Of a stretch of DNA of 64,000 nucleotides, positions 32,908 through 46,350 are shown piece after piece; position 1 is the first letter of the stretch; every line of letters begins with the position of its first letter. The notes below the pieces were generated by a model. The model saw only the letters and a program-made list of their open reading frames with translations, had not been told where the DNA came from and did no database searches. The translations under genes were made by a program, and so were the position numbers. Source of the DNA: Lampris incognitus (taxonomy: Eukaryota > Chordata > Actinopteri > Lampriformes > Lampridae); assembly GCF_029633865.1 (NCBI RefSeq), contig NC_079223.1, forward strand, positions 8,999,736-9,063,735, written 5' to 3'.

Positions 32908-35900
32908 ATGACGTCCACTTTAGATGAAAGCAATAAAGAAAAGGTGAGTTAAACCTGGACGTAACAAATCTCAACTAGCTGCAGCGTAGCAAGAGCTAAC
33001 CAAGCTAGTGCCAGCTAACCCTGGCTTCCTAGCGAGGTAAGACGAAGTAGTTTAAACGATTGTGAACTTCTGCTGCTGGTCTGCATAAGACAAACTCGCG
33101 TTTAATTATGACATTTATGTGCCCTGGCACACGAGTGACACTTTATGCGTGAAGTTATTGAGTTAGCTGGCAGGGTGGCAAATTGAGCAGCCAAAACTGT
33201 CGACTCAACAGTTGAGGTGGACACAGAGAATCCGAGCAAAGTTCCTGACGCGACGTTAGCTTAACATCATCATCGTCGTCGTTACAGGATTGAACAATAA
33301 GTGTCACTGGACGAAAGCTGGCAAGGGGAACTGTATACAAGGTCCGTCCCTTCTGCTCACGGACAACAACCCCGCGGCGTAGCAAAGACAACAGCTTTGT
33401 AATGCATGTCCAGGAAAACGATAGATAACGAAATATCTTGCTCGCACCGATCTAGTCATCAACGAAAACCAGCCTCCGAAGGTTTAACCAAGCCAAGTCC
33501 AAAAGTGCTGCATAAACCTGAATTTGCAGCCGGACCTAGCTCACTTGCTCGCAGTGCTACCGTTTGAACTACTTGGTTAACCCAGTCCGCCAAGAAAACC
33601 GACGAGAAAGCAAATGTAGAGCCTGAGATTCGCTTTGGGAAGGTCATACGTTTTAGTGCTTATGCAGTTTTTTTTGTGTGTGTGAACTTGTTAATGAAAA
33701 TTGTCAGCATAGCCCTTAAAAAGTTTGTAAACATTTTTCCCCCCAGTCATGATGTCTATCTGGTGTGAGGTGCATCGTTATCAAGAAGAACGAGGAGAGC
33801 AGTGTTAATCACTTATGCATGTATTAAACATGTTCTATGTCCTCAAATCCCAAACTACAGCCTGTAATTCATATTTTAAAGTTAGGTTTTTGTTTTGTTT
33901 TCGTTTTGTTTTTTTGGGGGGGTAGAAAGAGGCTTCCAAAAACTGCATGATTTCCTGCTCAAGTGCTTCAAAGAGGAGAAAATTTTGAACATCCACAGGC
34001 AGTAACACTCTGGTTGATGTTGTAATCTGTGTGCATTTCAGTTGCATTGGCACTTAATTCATAGATCATCTAGCAACTTTTCCTACTCCCCAGGCACGCT
34101 CTGTGTCAGTGGATCTAAACAATGACACCACTCTTCTCATTGACATTCCTGATGCACTCTGTGAAAGAGACAAAGTCAAATTTACAGTCCATACAAAGGT
34201 AAAAAAAGCCAATACACAAACATATTCACACCAATACAGCATCTCAATCTCGTTATGTCGAATTGTATATTGGTAGGTATTGCCTTCAAAGATTGTCATT
34301 ACACAAACTTTTTTCTCAGACCACACTTAGCTCTTTCCAGAAGCCAGAGTTCTCAGTGCCTAGGCAGCATGAAGACTTCATCTGGTTGCATGACACTCTG
34401 GTTGAGACTGAGGACTATGCTGGTCTCATAGTGAGTTTGACTATTAATATATACAACTTTCGATACAAGAGCCTGCAATATCACTTGTTTATTTGCGTTT
34501 GTTTATGTGTTAGATCGAGTGCACTGACTGACAATGGAAGAGATTCAAGTCATTCATAACATGATGGCTTAGGGACTTTTATGATTTATCTTGTTAGTAC
34601 AAATACACATGCACGAACAGCACTCAGAGTTTCTCTAGATTGAGTGCTTTTATGTATTTCTCATTAAGAATTGCCCTGGCAACTTTTTTGTTTGTTTGTT
34701 TGTTTTTCAGTATATTTAACTTGTGTTTTTGTGGTTTGCAAAGATTCCACCAGCTCCCCCAAAGCCTGACTTTGAGAGCCCAAGAGAGAAGATGCACAAA
34801 TTAGGGGAAGGTGAAGCCACAATGACCAAGGAGGAGTACTCAAAGATGAAGCAGGAGCTAGAGGCGTGAGTTTGGCATATATTGTCATCAGTCAGGCCTA
34901 ACTCCATATTTCAGTGCAACATTTTCTACATGAATAGTCTGTTTCTTGACAGTATCATCCGTGGTCTTTGTGAGCGCATGCTCACTGACATTTTGTTGCA
35001 AGGGAAAACTGTGTTTATTTTTTTCCTTTAGTGAATATCTGGCAGTATTTAAGAAGACTGTCCAAGTCCATGAAATCTTCCTGCAGCGATTGTCCTCTCA
35101 CCCTGTACTTAGCAAGGACAGAAACTTCCAGATTTTCTTGGAGTATGACCAGGATGTGAGTTCCTCATAATGCTGACTTCCTTTCCCGGACTGTCCATCG
35201 GAGGGGGAGGAAGTGCAAGAGACTTGTTACTCACAGCCTACATCCTGCTTAGATCAGCTTTAATTCCTATCTAGTCTTGTTCAGTAGTGCTGTTGATTAA
35301 CTGGAGCCAGCTGGGCTCCAGTTAATCAATTGGAGCCCAGCTGATTAACTGGAGTTAATAAAAAAAAACATTTTAATAAGGCTACAGTTAAGTAAAAGCT
35401 ATGTAATATGTGAAAACTAAGTCATTTTTTACATGATGAGACAAAAAAGGGTAGTATGATAAGAAAGGTTTACCATCAAGTGAATAATGTTACATTTTAC
35501 AAGTAATTTGCATACCTCTTTTTGGTTTTATGATACTGAAGACTTTTTCTTACCTTACAACTGCTCCTTTAGCTCAGTGTGCGAAGAAAAAATGCCAAGG
35601 AAATGTTTGGAGGGTTCTTCAAGAACATGGTGAAGTCAGCTGATGAAGTCATTATCTCTGGGATAAAGGTGAGGGCTCCAAATGATCTGTTTGATAGGGG
35701 TGACGGCATGGGAACAGGATGTTTATGGCTTTTTACGTGGATTACTTTTCGGTTATTGTGTTTCTTTTGCAGGAAGTTGATGACTTTTTTGAGCAAGAGA
35801 AGACTTTCCTGCTTGATTACTACAACAAGATAAAAGATTCTACCACCAAAGCGGAGAAAATGACCCGCGCACACAAAAGTATGCAAGGAAAAAAATATAT

Positions 35901-38900
35901 ATATATGTTAGTATTCCACATTGCATTTTGGCAGATGTAGACCTATTCAAATTGACCTTCGCTTGGTCTATAATTGGCATTTATTTAGCTCTGATTCTCT
36001 CTAATTTCAGATGTTGCTGATGATTACATTCAGATCTCTGCCACTCTGAACACTCTATCTGCTGAGGATAGTACAGCTCTGAAAAAGTGAGTTTATTATG
36101 ATATCTAACCTTTAACATGCAAGCTTAAATCCGCAGGTAAGCAGTGTTTGCCACAGTGCTTAATATTATTTGTCAAAGTGGCACATCAGGATAGGCAGTT
36201 CCAGTGGAAGAAGTAAGTGTGCAGAGGCAGCACAAGAAGCATGTTAATCTGTTTATTTTTGGGCTTGTCTAATAATACTAATAAGCTTTATTTATATAGC
36301 ACTTTTCTTAACAATGTTACAAAGTGTTTTACAAAAGAAATAAAACCAGACAAGGCAAAAATGAGACCAAAGGATATGAGCACAGAAGAGGTAAAGTCAT
36401 ATTAAGACCAAATAAATAGGAATAAAAATAAAAACAGTACAAATAAATAAAAGCAAATATCAAACATTTCCAAAAGCTTTCAAAACGAAAAAAGTTTTAA
36501 GAAACAATTTAAAAGCAGCTAGAGACTTAGTGTGTCTGAGTTCAGTAGGCCGAGAGTTCCGTAGTGTGGGGGCTCTAACAGCAAAAGCCTGATCACCCTT
36601 TGCGACAAACCGTGACCTGGGAATAAGCAGCAGGGCTCCATCTGTGGATCTTAATGGTCGAGAGGACGCATACCAGGTCAATAAATCAGAGATGAGTTTA
36701 GGAGCAAGACTGTTTTAAGTCCTTAAAAGTGAGCAATAAATTTTCAAAAACAATTCGAAATCTAGCAGTGAGCCAGTGTAGGGAGGTAAGTACAGGGGTG
36801 ATGTGATCATGACTCTTTGTCCCGGTAATGAGTCAAGCAGCGGTGTTTTGTACCAACTGGAGATGGTGGAGGGAGCCTTGGCGGATACCTGAGTAAAGTG
36901 CATTGAAATTATCAAGCCAAGAATATTTAAAAGTATATACCACTTTTTGTAGATCAACAATTGATAAAAATGACCTAATTTTAGGGAATCTGAGCTGGAA
37001 GAAACATGACTGAACAACATTTTTGACTTTATCAAAACAGGCTAGCATCGAATATTACCCCTAGATTCCTAGTAGTCTGCTTAATACTATTTGGCAGACC
37101 ACCAAGATTAGTACTGGAAGGGCTGATGGGATTTGGGGCATCGAACAGAATGACCTCAGACTTATCATCATTAAATTTAAGAAAATTTTCAGACATCCCA
37201 GATTTAATATCAGAGAGACAAGTTGTGAGATTTGCTAGGATCTGTGGGTTTTACTGGCATGTATAAGTGAGTGTCGTCAGCATAAAAATGGTAAAACACA
37301 TCATGATATTGAATAACCTGGCCAAGAGGCAGCATGTATATAGAAAACAGAAGGGGGCCAAGAACTGTGCCTTGGGGACACCACAACTCAACTGAGCCAT
37401 CGAGGAAGTAGAGTTACCTAGAACAACAGAAGAAGTTCTGTTGGAGAAATATGAGCATAATAAAATGAGCTGAGCCCTTGATGCCTACCCAAGTCTCCAA
37501 GCAATATAAGAGGATACTATGATTGACTGTGACAAGGGCAGCACTTAAGTCTAAAAGAACTAAAATGGAGCAGTCATCTCTGTCTGCAGTCAGCAGTAGG
37601 TCATTAGTAACCCTAACAAGAGCTCTGTCGGTACTATGACGTGCTCTAAAACCAGAATGGAAACAGTTAAAAACACTATTAGTATTCATAAAAGATATCA
37701 GTTGAGATGAAATTACTTTCTCCAGAACTTTAGATAAAGAAGACAATTTAGAGATTGGTCTGTAGTTACTTAACGACAGGGGATCCAAATTAGGTTTTTT
37801 TTTTTGTTTTGTTTTTTTTTAGCAATGGGTGAAAAATAGTATGCTTAAAACTGTCTGGAAAATAACCAGAGGCCAGAGAATTCATCTTTTTCTTCTTCTT
37901 TCGGCTTGTTCCCAGGTGTCGCCACATCGCAAATTATTAAAGAATTATTGAAAATTTGGAAAATACTTCCTCAAGCAGCTTAGTGGGGATGATATCTAAG
38001 CTACAGCAGGAGGAGTTCATATGGGAGACTTTACTCCCTAACACTGAAATTGTAATGAGTTGAAACTGGGTAAGAGAGGCAGAATTAACATGGGACTTGG
38101 AAACATGGGAAAGAATGCAAGGGTCAGGCTGGATTTGGGACCTGATATTCTCCACCTAATTTACAAAATGAATGAGAAATTTTTCAGACAGTCCCAACAT
38201 CAGGTTCAGAAAAAGTGAAGGGACCATTAATAACAGAATCAATTACCCTAAAGTTAGGGTTGTGGTTATTTCTAGATATCAGTTTGGAGAAGTAAACTGA
38301 TCTTGCACCCTTAACTGCTTTCTGGTAAATTAATATTTGGTTGTTAAGGGTGTTGCGTGCTATTTCAGATTTGTTGGACTTCCATTGTCCTTCAGCTTTT
38401 CTACAGTCTTTTGAGGGCTCGTGTGATCGTTCACCCAGGAGAGGTTATTTAATTTTTGTTTCCTAGTTTTAAATGGTGCAGTTTGGTTGAGGATGGATAG
38501 GCACTGAATGAATGTAACAGTGCATCTGGATTGAAATATTGGAGTTAAAGGATGATGAATTAAAAGCATCACAGAATTTAACTGCAGAACCAATGTTGAG
38601 AATGTGAGAATTTGTGGTAGGTAGAGACTAGGAATTGAGAGGTGTAGTGGAACTTTAAAAACAACAGCTTTATGGTAGGTTACAAGCATATCCACTAGAT
38701 TAAGACACACGAGGGAAAAACCAGATGAGAGTACAAGGTCTTAAGATGTGACCTTTGGAATGTGTGGCCCCTTTAACTGATTGAGTGAGGTTAAAAGTAT
38801 CTGTAAGATCTAAAAAATGTGAGGTGAGGGAATGGGAAGGACAACATACATGAATATAAAAATCACCAAGAATAAGCACCCTGTCATATTTAGGCATGAC

Positions 38901-41900
38901 AATGGATAGAAGCGCAGAAAACTCAGAAATAAAACTAACTGAATTAGGGGGCCTATACATTAAGATGCAGGGTAAAGGGGGGGGGACAGTGATCAAGAAA
39001 CTTAAAACCTCAAATGAGTAAAATTACCAAAAGTAACAGAATGGCACTTAAGCCCTAGCTTATAAAAAAACAGCTAGGCCACTTCCTCTTCCAGAGGGCC
39101 CGGGAATATGAAAATATGCAAAATCAGGGGGGTCTTACCTCAATCGGGAACAGTGTCCCCTGGGGACAGCCATATCGCAGTAATCATAAAGTCCAGCTCA
39201 TTAGAAACAGTAGAATCATTAATGATAAAGGACTTCCAAGAGATCTCACATTCAAGTGGCCAAAATTGTTTGGTGTCAAAGCAAAGGGAAAAGAAATGGG
39301 AATACAGCAAATAGGACATAAATTGCAGATATTTGCTCCAAATATTAGGTTGTTATTGTTTCTACCATTAGATATATTGTGTGGACGAAAGGCCTCGTGC
39401 CTAATACTAGTCTGTATGGGGAAAACTCCTGATGAGAGGGTTAATGACAGATGAAGCCAGAATGGGGAGCTAGCGGGGTGGGGGGGGGACAGTACTGTGG
39501 GGTGCCACCATAGGCAGAGATGGAGGTTGGAAGGGAGTGTGGGATGTGAACAAGTCAGTCACGTGGGGGGGACTGTATGGTGTGCTGCCATATATAATGT
39601 GGTTGACTGTCACAAATAATGATTATGAAAGTATGAGAATCATTATTAATGTGTTCTCATAGATTGGTGTAATTTCTTCATCTCACTGCTTTCACACCTG
39701 TCTTTTTTTCCTCAGACACCTGGAGAAGTTTGCAGACATGTTTGAGAAGCTCCGGGTAAGTAGATGCTCATCTGATGAATTCTGTATTGTGTGAACCTGT
39801 AACTCCCTCCCCCCATTTGTAGGCGCGTTATGGTAGCTATTTCTTCATGTGTTGCCCTGTAGAAAGTGGAGGGTAGAGTGGCATCTGACCAGGAACTGAA
39901 GCTCACTGAACTTTTAAGATACTACATGAGAGACATTCAAGCAGCCAAGGTAAGGTGCTTTTATTTCTTCTCTATATGAAAGACACTAGCAGAGATACCC
40001 GGTGTTTCCCGGGGAAAATGTTGTCACCAAAACAACCAACACGATCTGATCTTCACGATATAATTGATGATGAAATATAGGATAATTTATGATGTGATAC
40101 ATGTGATAAATTAATGCCGAATAAACTAATCTTATTAACGAAAATTATCAAATGTCATAATTTTCAATCCATTCATCAAGCTTCTTTGCCAATGTGTGTA
40201 TTAATCGCTCAGTGCTCAAGCGCCTCAGGGTAAACCACATAATGTGCCTTCAGGCTAGCATTGACAATGTTAGGTGTAGTGCCTCCCTTGACCACTGGAA
40301 GGATTTGCCGGAAGTCTCCACAAAGCATCGTTGGAATGCCTCTTTTGCAAATAAATCAAAATTTTTACTTGGTTTTTGAAATATTTTTTGAACTGTGCAA
40401 TCCTTGGAAAGTGTTGATACTAAAGATACCTTTCTTTTTGTTCTACAGTGAGTATTTCTGGAATTTTAAGCGAACATACAAACATACACTATATAGATGT
40501 ACATGACTTACTTCCTCTTCACAAAACACAGCTCTGTTGATATGTGCCTGTTCTAAGGTCTGCCTCACAGTTTTATTACCCTTTGCAGTGGTAAATTTTA
40601 AGGAAAATTTCTATTTGTACATTGGACAACGAGTAGCTCATTTTGAGGCTATCCCTCAAGAGTTGAGGTCGTCCCACACAAAACTGATCCGAGCCACCAC
40701 AGTGAGGGCTTCATTATTTTATTTACAGTAATATACAGTGTTTTGAATAATCTTTGTATTGCTCTGATAATTTGTAATGACATCAAGCGACAAAGTAATG
40801 GTCAATACATGATATATATGAAAGAAGAGTACAACCACAAGCACCAGTTGAATGACTCAAGTCAAATGCTCAGTTGAACAATTGGAACGCGACACTTGAT
40901 GTTTTCAGAAACCACAGATACTTCCACTTGTTGGACTTGGAAAAAAATTTAAAAACACAATGCATATCACAAAGTTGATTTCATAAGTTGAACTCAAAAG
41001 TGATTCTATACATTTTGTAGGCAAAGCGGGATGTTTTATTGAGAACAGTAACATAATTTGGGAGGCAAGTTTAACTACTTTCTCATCTGGGGATTGGCTG
41101 AATTTGTTTCTCAAGCTTGGGATGTGACGGGAAATGCGAGTGAATGAAAACCCAGAAGTCAGAATGACATTTCGTAATCACTAAGACTCAATCGAAAACT
41201 TTCCACTGAAAGCTGAGCAAACATGCAGTTGCAGCTCCTGTTTTTTAAGACACCAAGCAAATATGTTCTGCCTTACAAATTAAAAGGTAATAAACACTGA
41301 CATTTTGGATAACTCGCAGATATGATGCTAACTATAACTTTGTTAAAACTTTGTGTCAGCGGCTGGTTCTTGTCATCCAGAAGGATGGCTAAAATGTTCC
41401 ATCTTGGTTGCCCCATGGAAGTTCTAGCCATCAGAGACAACTGGACGACCGTGAAAGTCGAGCCCTGCTCTTATTACGAGCATATTTCCTGTCCTTTGTT
41501 TTCTTTAAAGCCCTTCATGATAAACCTGTTTGTTGAAATAGCTTCATAAATGAGTCAAAGTAGACACCAGGGAAGAGGAATATGTGGTCCTCATTACCCA
41601 GAGCAGCAAGAAAGGATGCCTCTCCTTGATTGACTTTGCATTTGCTGTTGAAAGGCATAGTTCACACGAGTGCAACCTAAAGGGTTAATCTGTTGAGAGT
41701 CCTTGGGTTTGGAGAGAAGTATGCAACACTGGCATTCATAATAGGAGTTTGTTCGTCTTTTCGTAAAGTGAAAACAAATATTGATGATGAGATCGAGTAT
41801 CTAAAACTACATTGTAACTGCAACCTGTCTCATGTATACACAACAGAGAATGTTTCCTTTGACTTGGTTTTGAAAAAAATGAGGCGATTTTAGATAGGTG

Positions 41901-42828
41901 GTAAACCTTTAATTCGATTTTTTTTAATAAGCAGAAAATAGGATTTTTCTTTTGTGTTGTAAAACTTATTGCCCTGGTAATAAATTCAGCAAAAGGCAAA
42001 ACATAAAGTGGGCAAAGACACGCCAAAAAGAGTGTTCACTTACATTGATACCGAATGGTATGCCAAGCATGTGTCTGTCCATCCATCTGTTATCCTAACT
42101 GCTTATCCTGCTCTCAGGGTCGCGGGGATGCTGGATCATTGTTTGCAATATGTCTCCAAAGTGTGACAGGAAAGTTCTGACCCTCCCTCAGTGTTTTTTA
42201 ACAGTCACTGACTTTGAGTCCATCATGTGTGGTGTGTCTGTTAGGACCTTTTATACAGGCGAGCCCGGGCCTTAGCTGACTATGAGAATTCTAACAAAGC
42301 TTTGGATAAGGCTCGACTGAAGTGCAAGGACATTCCCCAGGCAGAGGAAAACCAGCAACACTGCCTGCAGAAGTTTGACAAGCTCTCTGAGTCTGGCAAG
42401 AGAGGTGTGTGCGTCCATGCAGGTTTGGCAAGGTCAGATCATTTTTTTTCAAAAAACAAGTTAATACTGTTCAGTTAACTGATGTTTTCCCCCACAGAAC
42501 TAACGAGTTTCAAGGGCAGGCGTGTTGTGGCCTTCAGGAAGAACCTAATAGAGATGGCTGAGCTTGAGATTAAACATGCCAAGGTGAGCATTACAACAGA
42601 GCCACTTTTGCATGTTTTGTTTTGTGCAGTAGTTAGAGTGAGGAGGGTGGACAGTGCTGAGAATATTGATGCAGTTCAACAGCATAAATGCGGCACTTGA
42701 TCCCAAGCAATTGTCAGTAACAGCGCTTCCAAGAAATAATTTTTCAGAATAACATCACTACTTTTGTGTCTCCACAGAACAACGTGGCTGTCTTGCAGGG
42801 ATGCATTGACCTGCTCAAGAGCAACTGA
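32908..42828 (+). CDS. snx5: Sorting nexin 5 (PX-BAR), 13 coding exons
   Basis: SNX5 pairs with SNX1/SNX2 in an endosomal coat (ESCPE-1) that recycles cargo such as the mannose-6-phosphate receptor to the Golgi. Exons with GT/AG borders: 32908-32943, 34094-34198, 34320-34430, 34744-34865, 35032-35155, 35573-35668, 35773-35878, 36011-36086, 39716-39755, 39863-39949, 42245-42404, 42498-42583, 42778-42828 (400 codons with TGA; human protein 404 residues). The PX domain spans about residues 15-165 ([38 protein letters not shown]) with the long [20 protein letters not shown] insertion of the SNX5/6/32 group. The BAR domain spans about 195-399 ([20 protein letters not shown] to [16 protein letters not shown]). 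[15 protein letters not shown] and [20 protein letters not shown] match SNX5 better than SNX6. Linkage to MGME1 supports SNX5. The start ATG has GTCCGCC before it. Introns 8 and 10 hold a LINE and a Helitron. Confidence 0.96.
35293..35343. repeat. Two overlapping alternative hairpins in SNX5 intron 5
   Basis: TTGATTAACTGGAGCC (35293-35308) pairs perfectly with 35314-35329. CAGCTGGGCTCCA (35308-35320) pairs perfectly with 35331-35343. The two foldings exclude each other. Confidence 0.9.
36270..39480 (-). mobile_element. L2-type LINE in SNX5 intron 8
   Basis: The element runs opposite to SNX5. At its 5' side (about 39.0-39.4 kb) are endonuclease blocks ([26 protein letters not shown], a GRGSGLAVF-like block). 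RT blocks lie at 37.4-37.8 kb ([52 protein letters not shown]). The 3' UTR at the left has the TTTATTTATATAGCACTTTT tail shared by fish L2/Rex1-like LINEs. Frames are broken in many places. A short RTE-type scrap (about 37890-37930) is inserted in it. At about 3.2 kb it explains most of intron 8. Confidence 0.82.
39986..40385 (-). mobile_element. Helitron 3' end with Pif1 helicase fragment, SNX5 intron 10
   Basis: On the minus strand the sequence ends with a GC hairpin (CCCGG-GAAACA-CCGGG), 8 more bases and CTAG, followed by T: the standard Helitron 3' end inserted between A and T. About 250-370 bp inside, a minus-strand frame reads [20 protein letters not shown], then [14 protein letters not shown], a hallmark of the Pif1-type helicase of Helitron Rep-Hel proteins. 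The helicase frame shifts shortly after. The 5' end is not found; the element may extend to about 42 kb. The piece is inactive. Confidence 0.8.
40386..42070. other. Rest of SNX5 intron 10; no gene seen
   Basis: AT-rich sequence with no further domain I can name. It may be the remaining body of the Helitron. The end of the intron at 42230-42244 is a normal acceptor for SNX5 exon 11. Confidence 0.5.
42071..42145 (-). mobile_element. SINE family B 3' end fragment
   Basis: CCATCCATCTGTTATCC and GCTCTCAGGGTCGCGG match the antisense 3' end of family B. Only the last ~70 bp is present. Confidence 0.7.
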
Positions 42829-44560
42829 CCCGTTTCTAGGCATTCCTGTTTTACCACCACCAAGTGTCCAGACTTTGCAAAGGGAATCCTGACCTCTCTT
42901 GGGCCTTCTTGCCTGTACCTGAATCCAAGACCTATCCCTGCTTCTACACCAAGGATCAGATGCCACTTTGAAAACCTCCACAAGACAAGGTTCTTGTTAG
43001 CAGTATGCCTCCGTGTTTACAGATCCTCTTTCCCCCGGTCCCTGATCTGTGCTCTCTGTGAGCTGTGGAATACTAACCTAATGTGATTGATTCTGGAGAT
43101 TGAGGCTTCCAGCACCCTTAAGGTCTTCCATATTTTGGTATCATGAGTATTAGTATTTTTTATAAATGTCGATTTCCTCCTCTCTCTTTTTTCCCCCCTT
43201 TTTTCAAAACTGAAGCAGATGCCAAGGTGGCGATGCCTGTTGGTCATTTCTTCATTGTATAAAGGTGTGTTTTAATCTCTCGCTTTTTCACAAAAGGTTA
43301 AGTGCAGATATTAGTAGCATTAGAGCCTAATCCATTTGAATTGGCTTCATTTTGAATGTGTTTGCATTACTTTTTTATGGGCAAAGAGAATGTGTTTTCC
43401 CTTATTCCTTAGCCATAATCTTGTTTATGATTTTCTTCTAGCCTTTTGTTCCCCCCCTTTTTTTGGTAGGGAACAGTTTCCCATATGGAACTGTTTTGGA
43501 TAGAAGATATGCAGTGTACAAGGGGAAAATCTAGTGCCTGGAAAAAATGTCCTCATGTTCTGCATTCCTGGACTCTGAGATTGGTGTCCAACCAGGCCAG
43601 ACTTTTCTAAACCACTTGTGAAGGGCTCTTCACTGACATTGAAAAAACAGAAAGATTCTTGTGTATTCAAAAACGCTGCATTGTGCCTCAGGAATGAGCA
43701 CTTGGATTTGTCCATACATTCCTGGTAGTTGGTAACAACCAAGTTCAGAAACACTTTTCTTGAAAGATTTACACAAGAAAATACTGACAAGATCACTGCT
43801 GATGCATGGAGAAATTCATGGTTTTCCTCAGCCCTGACCGGTGTCGTTCATCACTTTAAAGCTTGTTTAATAACCATTAGTGGTCTGCAGCCTGGGTTGC
43901 TGTCATGCTGTATGTTGACATTGATGTTGCGTACACATTACTACAGAACTAGTGAGCAAGACAGTTACTGGAGCTTATTGGCATGGACAATTGTACCGAC
44001 TAGCATATTGAAAAGAAAAAAAAGACTTAATGGATGAGATAAGTCTACATTTCTGCAGTCTGTGGTATTGGAGTCTTAGATTTGGGCTGTCTTGCTGCAG
44101 CCGTAAGGCCTTTGCATTGACGAGCTTTTCGGTGTGGTGCGGTGTGACACACACTCGGCCTCAACCAGCTCCTTTACTCACCACAACTCTACCAATCACC
44201 TTCTTCCATACATTCATTAGTGGACAATTACAAGCTGTTGGCGTTGTTATTTTGCTGAAAATTGCCTTTCTGTTGCTGGTCTGTTTGTCTGCGAGAAAAC
44301 TTATCTGTGATATTTCAACCGTGTTTCCTTTTTGAATATAAAAGACTTAAGATGCAATACACTAAGATTTAAAAAGAAAAAAACTTGGCAATCATTACCA
44401 AACTCAGCGGAGGGTTAAAATGAAATAGTTTTTGTATAATTGAATGTATTTCTAATGGACCCCAGCCGTGTGATTGATTTGACATAATGTTTTTCTTATT
44501 GAAGATTAGCATTTTATAAATTTGTAGTAATGACATTGAATAAAACCTACTTTCCCACGT
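42829..44560 (+). other. snx5: SNX5 3' untranslated region
   Basis: About 1.7 kb of AT-rich sequence follows the SNX5 stop with no other gene in between, leading to a standard poly(A) signal. Extent is inferred from the signal, not from transcript data. Confidence 0.7.
44539..44544 (+). promoter_or_regulatory. Poly(A) signal for SNX5
   Basis: AATAAA preceded by an AT-rich 3' UTR and followed by a T/GT-rich stretch (TCTTTGTCGGTCTGTATTTG), the usual downstream element. Confidence 0.65.
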
Positions 44561-44689
44561 CTCTTTGTCGGTCTGTATTTGTTTTGTGGGGTTGCGGAGC
44601 GTTTCCGCCAGACGTGAGTTTTTGTTTTGTTTATATCTTTTTGTTTGTTTTCAGTTAAAGGTTTTTTTTTAGGGAGTTGTTCCTTATGT

Positions 44690-44795
44690 GATGCGAGGGT
44701 CTAAGGACAGGATGTTGTGTTGCCGTAAAGCCCCTTGAGGCAGATTTATAATTTGTGATATTGGGCTATACAAATAAATTGACTTGACTTTGGCT
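44690..44795 (+). mobile_element. L2-type LINE/SINE 3' tail
   Basis: GTAAAGCCCCTTGAGGCAGA and GATATTGGGCTATACAAATA then TTGACTTGACTT form a short tail also seen in antisense at 50.4 and 61.2 kb. Confidence 0.75.
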
Positions 44796-45406
44796 GTATC
44801 AACAAAATACCCCAGTGAAGGGGAGTCTTCATACCACTAGGTGGCGGTGGTGATGTTGTGTATTGCATCCGAGTCCTGTCTCTTGGTTGGACTGTTTAAA
44901 TGTGGTGCGTATGGATCTGTGGTAAATCCATTGACCCTCACGGATCCTGTGATGGGACATTTGTTATATCAGGTAGGCTAAGAGGAAATGCCAGAATGCC
45001 CGTGGGATTTGCCACCAGCAAAATCCGCACCACGTCATCCGCCTCACGAGCAGCACGTCCTGAAACAAACACGTGCCTACTCGTCCATTAAAAGAATACA
45101 CTTGGAAGCAGTTATCATTATACATGTTGAGTGTGTATCTTGTTTGCTTCTGACGTTGTGTTTGCCATGGGCAAACACGGAATTGCACCAAAAGACTGAT
45201 TTTCAACACTGAATGATGGATTTTCCTAGAGTACTTGCTGAGTACTCATGTTCTGTACACTTAATAGGTGACATCAAAACACAAACCCCTTAAACTTCTT
45301 TTATTCTTGTGTCTAAGGGCATACCAAAGGAAATGCTGAATATGCGTTTCATAGAAGGACATTTCATACTAATGTTTTGACATCTGGTGTTGCAGTTAAA
45401 AATCAG
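44796..45406. other. No gene seen
   Basis: Unassigned sequence downstream of SNX5. Confidence 0.6.
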
Positions 45407-45795
45407 GGCAGCCTGACTACCAACACAGGGACCGCCGGATCGAATCCCCCCATGTTACCTCCGGCTTGGTCGGGCGTCCCCACAGACACAGTTGGCCGTG
45501 TCCACGGGTGGGAAGCCGGATGTGGGTATGTGTCCTGTTCGCTGCGCTAGGGCCTCCTCTGATCGGTCGGGGCGCCTGTTTGGGGGGGGGGGGGACTGGG
45601 GGCAATAGCGTGATCCTCCCACGCGCTACGTCCCCCTGGCGAAACTCCTCACTGTCGGGTGAAAAGAAGCGGCTGGCGACACCCCATGTATGGGAGGAGG
45701 CATGTGGTAGGCTGCAGCCCTCCCCGGATCGGCGGAGGGGGTGGAGCAGCAACCGGAACGGCTCGGAAGAGTGGGGTAATTGGCCGAAAATGTTG
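45407..45795 (+). mobile_element. tRNA-derived SINE, family A, copy 9
   Basis: The A box is lost in a deletion near the 5' end (GGCAGCCTGACTACCAACAC). The B-box region (CGGATCGAATCCCC) and the whole body follow. Confidence 0.86.
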
Positions 45796-46350
45796 GTGGG
45801 GGGAGGGAATGAACGAACCCACGACTCAATACCCACGGCTGATGTGCCCTTGAGCAAGGCACTTCACCCTCAACCAACTCAACAGTGAAGATTGTGGTCG
45901 TACTGGGCAGCTCCCAGGTGTGGATGTATGCAGCAGTGTGAATGTGCAGGGCGTTGCTGAAAAAACGGCACACATGGTTTGCATAATACCCTGGGTAAAT
46001 CAAGGTTAAAAAAAATAATCCCTGCCTGTGAGTACCGTTGGCCGTCTTAGCTACAATGCTAAAATTCCAGGCTCAGTAGGTAGTGCTGCCCAGCTTGGAC
46101 GTGTGATGCTCTTGGTCATCCTTTCCCTTTGCCGCCCTCATGGAGGTACGAACACAAGGTTCCCAACAAAACACCTTCTCTGAAGTTGGCAGGTGTTCAA
46201 TTCCTCAAGGGCTCAATTCCTCAAGGGGGTGGTGGCATGGGGTTTGAACCTGGCCGTTTACACACACACACACACACACTCAGCCTGGGTTCCTATCTAC
46301 GACCCTTTTGAGGTGAGGTACAGTGACGGTGCTTATCTCCAAACCACCAT
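45796..46350. other. No gene seen; SINE-like scrap
   Basis: GCCCTTGAGCAAGGCACTTC near 45846 is a common fish SINE-body phrase. The rest, including a CA tract at 46260-46280, is unassigned. Confidence 0.4.

Noticed and set aside
42829-44340. Frames of about 100 codons downstream of SNX5
   Set aside because: They lie in the SNX5 3' UTR on both strands and show no family signature.
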